DNA of 64,000 nt from Daphnia pulex. Taxonomy: Eukaryota > Arthropoda > Branchiopoda > Diplostraca > Daphniidae. The notes below the pieces were generated by a model that was given only the letters and a program-made list of their open reading frames with translations, did not search any database and was not told the DNA's origin. Shown here one piece after another: positions 12,491 through 23,822 of the stretch (position 1 is the first letter of the stretch; every line of letters begins with the position of its first letter). The stretch spans positions 5,230,501 through 5,294,500 of the forward strand of contig NC_060028.1 in the NCBI RefSeq assembly GCF_021134715.1, given 5' to 3'. The position numbers and the translations under genes are program-made.

Positions 12491-13432
12491 GTTACGCGAC
12501 GTTGTTACGTCGTCTATTTCCACGATAAGTTTTCTTTCAATCAGTAGGCCATGCTTTCAATAAGGCCACTGCTTGTCTATTGACACGAAAGCCTATTGAC
12601 CCTCTCGTTTTCGTTTCTAGTTTTGGAGATGTGACTTTCGCAACGACATCTTTCGTTACTTTTACTAATTGTTCTGCTATTGCCACGAAATTCAATTGGT
12701 CCACTTTTTCCTCTTTTTTCTTCTATTTTTGAAAATGCAGTTGTCGTCTTTCGTTACTTTTGTTGATCGTTCTGCTATTGCCACGATTTTTTCAAAAATT
12801 GGATCATCTTTTTCATTGAGCGGCTTTCCGGCGCCTCGCGTCGCTCGTGGGTCTCCCTATATGTCCGGTCTTTGCGTTTTTTGAATTATTACTTTTCAAA
12901 CTAATTTAACAAGATTCCTTCGGTAACGTCCTTCGGTATTTTTTTAAACGTTAAAGAGACAGAAAATCAAGGTTATAGTAGATTAATACATACTATAACG
13001 TTTGGAAAATTCTGTTTCCCTTTATTATCTTCCATAATTGATTCTTTATAACTTATTGAAAAATAATCTGTAATATTATGAGTGGTGCGAATTATGAATG
13101 GCGGAGGATTCGCCCCGCCACCCCACGTCGCACTTCATGTTTAGATTAAGTTATAGCAATATTTATTACTATAGTAACATGGAATTAGAAAAATTCTTAG
13201 TTACATATTAACTACAAAGAAATGGATGTGCTCTTATAGCAGTTAGATTAAACCGCCGCTGAAAAATCTTTATAATTAAGGCATATAACCTAAGTGTTTT
13301 ACGACCGGTTCCGAAATCGATACCGATGGTAGCGTCGCTAGCGATATTACCATTGCTTTACTTCGACTTTTGTTACATTATTTGATGTACTCACCAACCG
13401 GGCCAAGCATTCCCTTATATAAAAATGTTAAT

Positions 13433-13497
13433 GTTGGTCTAATGGTTAGTAACTCGGGCTGCCACTCGTATTTTTTAGGGTTCGAATCTCGATCTCG
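13433..13497 (+). repeat. tRNA-derived sequence (Gly-GCC-like), probably a SINE head
   Basis: An A-box-like stretch TGGTCTAATGGTTAG and a B-box-like GGTTCGAATCTC lie at tRNA spacing, with CTGCCAC where a Gly-GCC anticodon loop would be. No acceptor stem pairs and the variable region is AT-rich. It looks like a tRNA-derived SINE or pseudogene rather than a working tRNA. Confidence 0.55.
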
Positions 13498-13689
13498 AAA
13501 AATAAATTTGTAATTTTTGAAAAATTACACTTAAAAAGCTTTCGGAGGTAAATGGAAGTGGAAGATCGGTGGTAACTCTTCACGACCACCAGAAGATCTT
13601 GATGACTGTGAAGAGGACAAGGGAAGAAGAGAGAGATGACCCAGAGCTTCAAAATGAGTATAATCAAACATTTTTAAATGGGACTCAAC

Positions 13690-14900
13690 TTCTTGGTTGA
13701 TGACTAACTGTTAAAAAAAGGAGGAATAGAAATTTTACTTGATCAAAAAATTTATTAAAATCAAGACAAAAAACAGTAAACAAAAAAAGGTGATAATAAA
13801 ACAAAAGATTTAAAAAAGTAATAATGGGAAAATACAAAGTAAAAAGAAGAATAAAGACGAAATCGAAATCGAACATAAAAACAAAATCAAATAATAAATA
13901 CTCTCCACTCCCGTAGCAGAAAACTTGTCTTGCTAGGGAAGATCCAAACTTTTTTTTTGTTTTTGTTTACACTGCTGAGCATGCACTGACAGTTGGAAGG
14001 TTACGCAAAAAAAGCGAATTCACTGCCTAGGATTCGGCAACCAGCTAGGTAACAAGTACGCAAATTAAATTTTTAAAACAGTAATGAAAACAAATGAAAA
14101 CCCCGTTACGCCATGTATCAAATTTTGACAGAATTATGTACAAAATTTGGTGACGATTGGTCATTCAGGGAAGAAACGTATAAAGGAACACTAAATGGAC
14201 ATTAAACCCTCTGAATTTCACTACTAGCTACTACTACCCTACCCCCTATACCCCACATCCTATATTGTTAAGGACCTTCGTATATAAATATACCTCAGGG
14301 ATAAAACATTTTTTTATTGTTACGTTTTTATGTTTTTATTTCTATCTCTAATTTTTGGAAGTAGCAAATATGAGTGGCATTCACTTCACTCATGGCTATC
14401 TTTTGGCTAGTTCTTGATAACAAATCTGCATCTTTATTGTTATGCATCATATAACTTCAATTTTTCTGAAAGCCCTAGTAATATTTATTTCGTTTTCTTG
14501 GTTTTGAAAACGATTCCGACAATACCCGACAATACCAACCTTGTTGATTACGATTTTTACTTTTGAGTTTAATCTCAGCATTTCTGGAATGGTGCATAAT
14601 AGCCGACAATAGACACATATAGGTTATTTCTGTCTGTGTCACGTTTTCATCGCCATTTTTCGTTTGGTCCTGACGAATTTTTGCAGATCAGATTTCCTAA
14701 TAAATAATGCTTCCAATGATTACTGCTGTCCATGACACTTAATATTTTCCCCATTGTTTCAATTATGCCCAACGGAGAATATCGACGACCGCAAGTAGTA
14801 CTTAATTTCCGTCTTTTTTTTTACTTCCAAAAAATAAATTTTTTTTAGCGTAGTACTTAATTTCCGTCTGTATATCTTCGAATTATTCTTGCATTTTCTC
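13690..14900. other. AT-rich region without recognised genes
   Basis: Long A- and T-rich stretches. A short duplication of a TAGTACTTAATTTCCGTCT-like string occurs near 14795-14816 and 14850-14870. No coding exon is supported. Confidence 0.4.
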
Positions 14901-15425
14901 ACCTTGCATCGTTTTCCTTATGGTAGCATTTTTTTTCATAATCCTGTTCATTTTCTTAGTAGTACGGCTCACGAGTTTTATTTCGCAACGATTTCTTTCC
15001 GAGAATTCTTCCGATAAAACGGTGAAGATTTTTTATGAAACATCAATACATCATTATCTTTTTCTTGTTTATGCTTTCAGTTTCGTTTTTCCTGTAGTCA
15101 TAGACACATTGGATCACACAGTGTGATTTTTTGCTGAAATGAGTTCGATAGGGACAAATTCCCAAGGAAACTCTTCCACTAGCCGTCGCTTCGAATGTGA
15201 GTTCGATCATAGTGGAAATCTCGTGGAAATCTTTTATTAGCTCTATCATATCTAAAAGGGTTGCCCTTCGTCAAATTTATTTCACGGAGTGGAAAAGTGA
15301 TTTTCTTTTAAACTGATACTCGAAAGTCGTGCTCAACTTTTTCAAGATCTTGTCCGTGTTTGAACTTAGTGAACACGTGCTACACCAATCGTATAAAACC
15401 CGGCGAAATTTTGGAATAATTTTGA

Positions 15426-15955
15426 ATGCCCATGCGAGTTTGTTCTCCCGTTATTAAAGACATGAAGCAGGGTGAACGGCTACTGCAAGCGTACCAAAAA
15501 GTTCGTTGTGACGGAACCCCGACTGACATGACCGGAAACATAAATTTCATGGTCTACCCTGAAAAATATCAAGCAGTCATGACTAACGCGTTCATGGAAA
15601 GGAAGACTACAATTTGATTTTGCGTCCTTTGCAAAAAAAGTGTTGAATTTGTTAGTTTACAAAGGTTTCCGTCGGGTTTTGTGGGTCTGGGATTATGATA
15701 GTAATTCTGGTAAATCTGAACTTTGCAAATTTTTAATGATGAAGAGGGGTTTCCAGGGGTTTCCAATTACTTTCTCCCAGTCGGACACACGATCTGTGTG
15801 GTTTAATAAAACCATTTGCAAAAGGATTTGTTTTTGATTGTTCACGGAACTCATTTAGTGGTAGTAGCATAGGTCGAATCAACGCCATGTATGAGGTTTT
15901 GGAGGACCTTAAAAATAAGTTCCTGAACTGCGTCATGAAGCTTAGCTCAATCTGA
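15426..15955 (+). pseudogene. Fossil of a virus-type Rep superfamily-3 helicase (CRESS-DNA-like), broken
   Basis: Two open frames (15426-15617 and 15640-15837) and a third frame segment (15838-15955) look like successive parts of the helicase region of a replication initiator. The second contains a WVWD stretch followed by a Walker-A-like segment ending in GKS at 15709-15717, then a further short motif with PITFS. The third holds an acidic and basic helix-like stretch resembling the end of the helicase core. The order resembles Rep proteins of CRESS single-stranded DNA viruses, which are known to leave endogenous copies in crustacean genomes. The frames are disjoined by stops and frame changes and no HUH nuclease domain was recognised upstream, so it is non-functional. 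Assignment is from motif memory only. Confidence 0.45.
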
Positions 15956-16045
15956 TTTCTATTTTTTATTGCAACTTTTTTTTTAAGTTTCTCTTCATTA
16001 AATAAAAATCTCGAATAACTCACTTTCTTTAACAATTGTTTCTCG

Positions 16046-16370
16046 TATTTTATTTTTCGTGGCAAAAGACACGATTACACTTATCGCTACGCAAATTGTA
16101 AGCGATTATTTTCAAAAGGGTAGCTTACAATCATGTTACTAGCCTCAGGCACAAATAAATTCACATTTGACACTTGTACGCCATCTATCCGACGTTTATT
16201 TTATTTTTCGTGGTAATAGTCGCTGTAAATATTATCGCCACGCAAATTTGTAAGCGATTCTTTTCAAAAGGGTAGCTTACAAGCAAGTTACTAGCCTCAG
16301 GCACAAATAAATTCATATTTGACAGTATACGCCATCTATCCGACGTTTATTTTATTTTTCGTGGTAATTA
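16046..16370. repeat. Tandem duplication, about 151-bp unit
   Basis: Two adjacent copies (about 16046-16196 and 16197-16347) plus the start of a third. Each begins TATTTTATTTTTCGTGG, includes GTAAGCGATT, AAAAGGGTAGCTTACAA and GCCTCAGGCACAAATAAATT, and ends CGCCATCTATCCGACGTT. The copies differ by small substitutions and indels. It sits just right of the Rep-like fossil. Confidence 0.85.
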
Positions 16371-16769
16371 TTAATTAAACACTTATTGCCACGATAACCC
16401 TTTATCTACCGTCGGGACATCCGTGGCGATCTGGATCGTTCTAATGCCTGTCGGGACAAAGCCCTATAGGGAATCCTCTCTTAATCCTTGTTGACGTGGC
16501 GTCTAGAAGTTGAAAACTTTTATCGGCTCACGTCGATAAATGGATAACGGAGACGTTACAGGCTTTCGTGGCAATAAACAGTATTTTATTTGACGTAACG
16601 AAAGATTTCGTCGCTATAGCCGTTTGAAAAAAGAATGGTCACGACAACAGAGGACCATTACGCTTTCGTGCCAATAGACAAGCAGTGGCCTTATTGACAA
16701 GAAAGGGTTTCGTGGTAGCAGACTATTCCGTCGGCCGCATAACGAAACCCATCGTGGCAATAGATTTAA

Positions 16770-17880
16770 CCAATATTAAAAGGGAGAGATTTTATCACTA
16801 TTTCAATATTTCATGATGTCATGGTCTACGCGTGGTGGCAGTAGCTGTACTGATGTCGTTTTCTGGACCGTCCGCACTTTCCTTCTCCCCCTCCCCCTCT
16901 TCCATCCACCCGGGGATCTCACTTTGAAACACCCCCTCAAAAAGCTGTGACGAGGCCTTACGGCCAAATCTTACAAGGTGACTTTACCATCTCCTCATAG
17001 ACTTTTTGGCGGGAACGAATATATAAGGCGAGGGAGGCAGAAAGGAAGGAGGTAGAAAGAAAGGAGGTAGAAAGGAAGAGTTAGAGTTAGGGTGACATAT
17101 TCGGTACTCGCGCCCCTTTTTTTCGATACAATGAGCCTACTTACTTAAGTACCCAAATAGGCCAAATAATCTCTCAAATAAGCTCTTTAAGTAGATTTGC
17201 ACAAACAAGTACATTTTTTTCAGTAGTGCATGTGCATCGCAACTCATTAAGATGCAATTATTACATGCCCAAATAAATTTTTTACGCTCATTTATAATTT
17301 ACGTTATTTGTTATGATTGTGAAGATTTGGCAAAAATGTCAAGCAGACAACCATTCGAAATATTGTCACGTTCAGCCTGTTTCGTGCGGTCTAATCATGT
17401 TTCCTTTCTTCTATTGTGTCTGCCTGGTGGCCGCTAGATGGTGTTGGTTGCTTGGCTGCTTAGTTAAACCAGATTCGTCCTTCTATTCTTGTCAGAGTTC
17501 GCCTGCTGTTGTCCGGACCGGTCGCAAGCTAGTTTGCTCTGTTCTTTTCTGTGCGTGTTCTTTCCCTGTGTGTGTGTGTGTTTCGCTCTATTGAAGTGTG
17601 TGTTGCTCATGTTAGTTTAGACCCACTAGGGGCACCATCGGAGTAGTTAGTAAGTTAGAATAGTGTAGACCGATGATGTGATTCACTGTCCCGTACTGTG
17701 CCAGTGTCGACGGCCAGCGTCTCAGTGATTTACATTGTAGTGTCACATTCAACAAGTGTATTGATAGCCATTGTGAAATCGCCCGTGACAATATGCTTTG
17801 ATAAATTTTTCAGTTACACATTTCTTATAACTTTGAGTTTTTTTTCTCAGGCATACGTATCAGTGCAATTGTAATAGTAA
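16770..17880. other. Non-coding region with purine repeats and a GT microsatellite
   Basis: An AAGGAGGTAGAAAGAAAGG-type purine repeat lies at about 17038-17080 and a GTGTGTGTGTG run at 17568-17580. No supported gene. The stretch from 17400 to 17880 is richer in GC and could be the leader or LTR of a retroelement, but no matching LTR was found. Confidence 0.35.
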
Positions 17881-17884
17881 GAAA

Positions 17885-18731
17885 ATGGGTAATCCAGTAT
17901 GGAAACACAGTCCCCCTTGCAAAGCCCATTTATTATTAGTCGAAATATTCGAGAATGGAAAGATCAATGCAAAAACTACTCCCGAGGAAGCTTTTTTCCT
18001 TTCATGCGGAGTTTTGAGTTTTCAAAATTTTCATTGGTCGTCTTTTCCAACAATTTTCGCCAGTTAAAGCTACTGAATGGACTTGAGTGTATGTCAGATT
18101 TTTTAAAAAATTTTGCCTTTTTATTTCACACACATTCACTTGTATCCTGTTGCAGTAATTGACACAAAGAAAAAATTGACACTAGACGATGCTGCGGGTT
18201 GCTCTTCTTCCAACTCGTCTGCTGGCAACTCTACTGAACGGTCTCGCTTTGAGGAATACGAAGACTGGGTTGAAGATGATTTAGAAGACAGGGATTCGAG
18301 GATTACTTTCCATAACTATCCTCTGCTCATCGATATATACCACGATTCGGAAACCATGGCAGAAAAAGTGTGTGTGTGTGTTTCATTGCCTAGTGGCGTG
18401 GTTGAACCTATTCAATTATCTTTTAGGCAGTGGCCCGGCTTCAACTACAGCCTCCATTTCCTACACGTGGCCAAAACTTCTTTACACTGTCGATGGCCTC
18501 TTCTCTTCTGAAATGAAAGTCGAAACTGGAAAGCAAACAACAAGTTCAATGATCGTGGGCTTAAAATGCGAATTTAAAATAATTCACAGCAACGTTCAAA
18601 GTATTCCAATGGGAACTATGGACATAACACTCCCGACTGCAGTCCAAACTGACCCTCAAACAACATCGTACAAAGTTGGAAAAATAGCGAAGAAGTTATT
18701 ATGTGCAACCTTCCATTCAATGTACACTTAA
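17885..18731 (+). CDS. Unrecognised two- or three-exon open region (hypothetical)
   Basis: Three stretches look coding. The first is an open frame from 17885 or 17899 to about 18085. The second (about 18157-18370) follows a GTTGCAG acceptor and encodes a Ser- and acid-rich segment (SSSNSSAGNSTERSRFEEYE). The third (18428-18731), after a TTTTAG acceptor, includes SISYTWPKLLYTVDGLFSSE. A donor at GAGT|GTATGT joins the first two in phase for the frame starting at 17899. The second intron donor falls in a GT microsatellite. I do not recognise the product. It could be a lineage-specific gene or part of a degraded transposon. Confidence 0.3.
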
Positions 18732-19399
18732 AAAAACAGTATTTGACATTGCATTTGCAGATTTCTAAATTTCCATTTGTATTTTTGTTTCTTTGTACAA
18801 ATAAAAAATTAATAAGGAAAGGACACTTAACTAAATTGCGCTTTTTCTCGTACATCCCTATAGGGCTCTTTACAGTTGTGTTTTCATTTCCCACATATTT
18901 GGCAACGCAGCAGCCAATATGAAAGCGCGAAACCTACCAGCCAATGAAAAGTGCGCAAGGGTGAGCGAGGGTGGCGAAATCCACCCGTTCGGAGGGAGGG
19001 GCTTCGCTGCACTTCTTACTCTGTCTCGCGTTGTGAGATTGGCTACTGCGCTGCCAAGTGTTCACAAAACAAAAGGTAACTGTAAAGAGCGTTAAGAGCC
19101 CTATAGAGTGGTTCGAGGTTGCCATCTTGGATGGTAATTTTCCCACCTTTGGTGCAACCACAACCCCAAAGCATTTGCATGTTTTTTTTTTCATTAAGCA
19201 GAAAGACAAAGGAGAGTGAAAAAGAGGGACTACTGACGACCCCTTTCTTGACGCTGACGTTATGAAAGAGACCACTCCAAGTTAGGGTGTTCTCCCTCAT
19301 TACGTCAGCCTAAACCTATCAATAGGGGGTGGCCCTATCAGACCCTATCAGACCCCAAAGATCAACAGACTCCCAACAGACCCCAACCCCCTTTCGATA

Positions 19400-20115
19400 G
19401 CTGAAGATTTCGATTCTAATGATGGACATGTGACTGTCAATTATGTTAACAAGGCAGGCGGAACCACGTTGGTCAGTCTCAACGATATTAGCCAGCAAAT
19501 AATTGTTTCTTTTTCTGAAATCCACTCTATTTCATTGCCTGCAGTCTATCTACCTGGAGCGATGAATTGCAAAGCCATGTTTTTCCACAGCCCGCCAAGA
19601 CGCGAGCGACTGGATGCTCAACCCAGCAGTCTTTTCGAGAATCAGTTGTCACCGGATTCTAGCGATAGATCTGTTTGCGTCGGCCTGAAATGGACTACTA
19701 GAGGAATTCGTGAGCCGAGTGAGCCCAGGGGTTGGCCAAGGCGATCGATGCTTTCAGCTCGGCATTAAGATTGGCATCTGCTGCTAACGTACGCCATCCC
19801 GTCGTTTTTCCCTGATCCAGCGAAGTCTGGGGAAAATCAGGAAAGAAGAGGCCGAGCTAACGTTAGTAGCGCCTTATTGGCTAACACAGCCCTGGTTCCC
19901 CTCGTTGTTACAGTTACCATGCGAAATGCCAATGGTGATTTGTCACGAAGACGGCCTTCTAGCCGTCACGACCGGGCTGTCTCACCCCTTCCTTGCGAAC
20001 GGCGGCCCATTTCTAACCGTTTGGCGGTTATCAGGATTAAGTATGAGGCATCCGGAAGGAGTCAGCAAATATTTGCGGCCAGCAGATATTTGATGTCAAT
20101 AATATATAGATATTG
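19400..20115 (+). pseudogene. DIRS-like retrotransposon fragment (RNase H and downstream), degraded
   Basis: In shifting frames the region reads as the RNase H end of a DIRS/tyrosine-recombinase-type retroelement. It shows VNYVNKAGGTT, AVYLPGAMNC, then in another frame LNPAVFSRISCHRI and IDLFAS. Further on it reads VAPYWLTQPWFPLLLQL and FLTVWRLSGL (about 19880-20050), the usual order in this family. Several frameshifts and stops show it is dead. No reverse transcriptase or recombinase part remains next to it. Confidence 0.6.
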
Positions 20116-20856
20116 AAGATCCAAGCGCATGGAACGCTTGCAATGATCTGGTTTTGGTCTTTCAAACAGCTAACTTTGAAGTTAGCTGTTCTCCTGGCCC
20201 CTTTTAACCTCCCAATGTGGGGTTTCCGAGTTAGCAGTTATTGAGTTTAATTCCATCCCTAGTAAGTGAAATTTACGCTGTCCAAATTGCGTAAAAATAA
20301 AAAGAAAGGGCCTCTTTAAGTCCTTTGCTCGCCCGAATAAATCTCCAAAGAGCCTCGGAGCATTTGTAGCAGCCAAAACTAACTAAAATCATGCTAAAAT
20401 ATGGCAAACAAGATAACAAGATTTTTGTGATCAGAGGTTTCGGGATTATATTAAAATCTTTCGTGACCTTTTTACTTTAAAATAATCGTCATCGTTTACT
20501 TTATACGATAATGGAATCATTTGACGCGTAAAGTACACCATTAAAAATATATATATAGCTTTATATATAGCTTTGAAAAATCACAATGATTCTGCAGAGT
20601 CAAAAGTCTCTCAACTAATGCGCTTTAGCGGGGGTTGGCGGTACTTTGCTGCAAGTTTTGTTAGTACAGATGGTGATTGGCTTGTTTTCCCACCCTTGAT
20701 GGTCCACCACAACCCTATCTGTCTACCCCGTGACCTGTGCACATCTTCACCGTATTTCACGTGTAACCCGCGCTGTGTGATGTTAAACGTGTGTTAATAT
20801 GAATTTGTGTTTCATGACGTCTTGGAATGGTTAGTATCTACGGCTTTACAACCATG
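20116..20856. other. Region without recognised genes
   Basis: Contains an AT run with a duplicated ATATATAGCTTT near 20549-20573. No coding exon or RNA is supported. Confidence 0.4.
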
Positions 20857-21324
20857 TATAGTACCCTACAAAAAAATATGAACAGCGATTTTTTTGTTTT
20901 AAGCCACCAATCCATATATCGGGAAACTGTGTTTGGCTTTTTTACATAAATTTAGGAGGCTAGGAACAAAGCGAAAGGTGGGAAGAAAGTAATGTCTGGA
21001 ATAGCCTTAGGCTCGTTGTCAATTTTTGGACAAGTGACAAGAAAACCTAAAAGCTGCGGGAATAATTCGTTGTTCATTTTTTCGCGCCATGACAATTCCA
21101 GACAGCCTGTCTGATTTTCTTCATATTTTTTGGGGGGATGGGGTGGAGACATGGCCATGGGCTAATTGAGCCTATAACTCATTTTTTCATTCTTCCCAGT
21201 TCCCACCATTCGCTTTGTTCCTTGCCTCCCGAATTTAGGTCTAAAGCCAAACAGTTTCCCGAAATATGGATAGGTGACTCAAAACAAAAAAAAAGCCGTT
21301 CGGATTTTTTTGTAGGATACTGTA
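20857..21324. mobile_element. Foldback element with arms of about 135 bp
   Basis: The left arm (about 20857-20995) and right arm (about 21192-21324) are inverted copies: TCGGGAAACTGT, GGAACAAAGCGAA and CCTACAAAAAAAT on the left appear reverse-complemented on the right. A related 28-bp direct repeat (TGG[AG][AG]TGGTTGGTA-like) lies outside both arms near 20824-20851 and 21347-21376. No transposase was found. Confidence 0.7.
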
Positions 21325-22014
21325 CGTGTCCAATGACTTGGCAGTGGAGTGGTTGGTAGCTACAGCCTTACGGCCTAGGGCTTACAAGTCCGCTGAATAG
21401 CAGAAGAGTAGACTAGCTCTCGAACACGTCCTGCTGCCTTAGTTTGTCGGTTATTTCGACTAGTAACACAGAGAGGGTATACTGTGTATATATCATTGTT
21501 GTTGGTGTGAGATGTCAAAATTGGTTTCATCCTATTACTACTTAATGTCGTTTGCTTAGTCATAATTTCCTAGTATTCTTCAAGGCTGGTGTTGGCTCTG
21601 GCGAAGCGGACACCAAAGTTGACATTCTTACCTATTTTACCTAGTGTAATTAAGATTTAGAGTAGTCTAGATCAAGTAGTCGGTCTCTTCAGTCCTGTCC
21701 TTTTGTACTTATTTTGTGTGTGTTCTTATCAATCTACTGGTTCGTGTTGGTACCAGTAGTGGCGAGATTATTCATTGACTGCGTCTTTGACCAGCATTCC
21801 ATTATTTCCCAACTCTTACGTACAATTATGTTTTTACGCTTTTCTTACAATTCCACCGAGTCTGCTTTAATACTGATTTTCCCTTGACAGTGGAGATACA
21901 GGGTATTATTATTACAAACAACTCTGGCGGCTTGTGATTGTGCTTTGGTGGTTCGTGTCCGAAGTTGGCAATTGACCCTGTGTATTGATTTTGATTGATT
22001 GTGTGGTCGACTAG

Positions 22015-22188
22015 ATGGCGAGATTTAATGCTCATCCAGTGGAAAAACTGGTAAAAGAACGTGACCCTATCGTATTTTATGGTGCATTAGGGGAAGATAT
22101 ATTAGAATGGATGTTAAATTTTGAACACATTGCTGAACGGAATTTATCTAATGAGGCAAGATGTTTGAGAGATTTTGACCATTCTTAG
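22015..22188 (+). pseudogene. LTR-retrotransposon gag N-terminal fragment
   Basis: A 57-residue open frame starts MARFNAHPVEKL and contains VFYGALGEDILEWMLNFEHI and AERN, the pattern seen at the start of Ty3/gypsy gag proteins (F-x-G, E-D-x-x-x-W, a helix, I-A-x-x-N). It ends at a stop codon, so only a fragment survives. The upstream 600 bp (21380-22014) may be its leader or LTR; no pair of LTRs was found. Confidence 0.5.
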
Positions 22189-23155
22189 CAGTTCAAGAAA
22201 AAATTAGTTAAATCCATATACCATGTGAGCCTGCTCAGTTCTGCAACGGTAGAACGAACTAGCTGAGAAAGTATATATATTTATAGTAAAGTTGAGAATA
22301 TCCTTTGGTTTGGCTCAGTTTCGTGTGTAGATTTTCAGTTATGGCTTCCCAATTGGTCTTCCACAAAACCTGTCACTCCGACTCATCAAAATGAACGCGA
22401 GGGATCAACCCCAACTTGTCGCCTGCTCTGCACTGGTCCAGAGAGAACCAGCTGAATTGGGCATCAATGGGTATGTATATATTATATAAAGTGAGACTAA
22501 AATAAAATAACAAAATGCTGGTAGTTGAAATAAATGAAGGAGATTTTTCATATTCTTTTCAATTATCATTTCTAACTGTTTCGTAGAACCGTCACAGTGT
22601 TGGGACATACCGTGGAGGTGATTATCTGAGTGAATTGATTTCTCAAAGGTTGTTGGGGAGATGCAGAATTCCGAGCATGCGAGAAGGAGACATTGGCTAC
22701 CGCTGTTTTCAAACCCTCTGAAGGGAGTCCATGTATAGGATGGGTAAGTGGGATATACAAAAACGAGAAGTTCTGTTTTGTAAAAAGATTTAGACGAGGT
22801 TGGTATTTGTGCAAATTTAAATTGAACGGCTTTCCAACATTTTTTAATGGAATGTTAAGCGTGCATGTAGATCGTGAGTTTCGAATAAGATTTATGTTCC
22901 TGTGGTTTCTGTGGGTTCCCGTTGACATAGGTTAGCCCATATAAATCAATGGTTGTTCCTTCCTTGATATCCAAGTAGATAGACGCATTGAAATGGATAA
23001 TACCACGAAGGATAAAAGAATCAGATAAATCAGTAAAAAAAAATTTGGAATGGTAAAAGTGCAAGTCAAATTTCGATTGATTTTGAAGCCCTGGGAGTTG
23101 CGAAGAGCTAAGAAAGTGTTTTTTTTTATTACTTCGATTTATTAAAATATTTCAA
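22189..23155. other. Region with possible exon-like pieces, unassigned
   Basis: An open stretch at 22391-22470 ends at a good GTATGT donor, and a stretch at 22676-22935 is open on the plus strand (EGSPCIGWVSGIYKNEKFCF). They do not join into one frame and I recognise neither. The right part is AT-rich. Confidence 0.3.
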
Positions 23156-23367
23156 GAAAATTTCATTAATATGATATTTGTATGATACATATATTTTTAG
23201 GTTTATTGCAGGATGAAGAACCTCGAAGAATAAAACAGCCTTCCTTCAACCCATTTCCAATGAGATTCCAAGTTTGCCTTTAACTGGTTTGGGAGTCGTC
23301 TCCCAATCATCTTGCAATAAACCTAAAAATATATGTATCATATAAATATCATATTAATGAAATTTTC
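23156..23367. repeat. Perfect-type hairpin: 60-bp inverted repeat with 92-bp loop
   Basis: Arms 23156-23215 and 23308-23367 are reverse complements with two mismatches over 60 bases (each contains CATTAATATGATATTT or its complement and GGTTTATTGCA). The loop is 92 bp. It has no coding capacity and resembles a small foldback MITE or a precursor-like hairpin. Confidence 0.9.
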
Positions 23368-23822
23368 TCGTTCTGAATCAGAACGGCCGTTATTGGCCTT
23401 GACTATTTCTTTCCATGTTGGTGGTTTAGATCGTCGTAGCTCTCATTGGTACGAATCTTTGCAGTCGACATACTTCTGTCAACTTTATTTGGCCCTGCTG
23501 TTTTTACAGACTTTTAGAGCAAGTTTGGTTTTGTGTCGCAGGACACGCAAGCTCTTGTCCTACCACGGCATGAGAAGGTACACACGATACCTTGCTTTTT
23601 CCTTTGTGGCAGATCTTACACAAAACTGACTAAAAGTTCTCTCTTCAAGTTTCGGGAATTCATTTGAGATCACATCCGAACCCCCTCAGCTACGAGTTTA
23701 AGAAAGAAAGACTCGTTAACACGCTAAATTTGACTGGCCGTTTGACTGAAATTGAGTGGATTTTGGAACGTAAAAATTAATTTACGGGTGATTTGACAGT
23801 GAAAAAACAAAAACAATGAAAG

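Larger units (their letters stand above)
12490..16765. mobile_element. Putative 4.3-kb composite element with inverted repeats and TTCGTGGCAATA motifs
   Basis: A 35-bp inverted pair (12558-12592 and 16662-16696) differs at one base, and weaker inverted similarity extends on both sides. Around both ends and in the right half lies a repeated motif TATTGCCACGAAA or its complement, about a dozen times including degenerate forms (for example near 12677, 12776, 16055, 16210, 16366, 16384, 16570 and 16755). The interior contains the Rep-like helicase fossil at 15426-15955. Element boundaries and target duplication were not resolved, so calling this one element is an inference. Confidence 0.45.

Noticed and set aside
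13685-13876. Minus-strand Phe-rich frame
   Set aside because: Made by an A-rich tract on the plus strand; low complexity.
16046-16370. CRISPR-like direct repeats
   Set aside because: Units are 151 bp with no spacers and the DNA is eukaryotic; it is a simple tandem duplication.
17085-17096. Telomere-like GAGTTAGAGTTAGGG
   Set aside because: Only a couple of degenerate units and not tandem TTAGG repeats as in arthropod telomeres.
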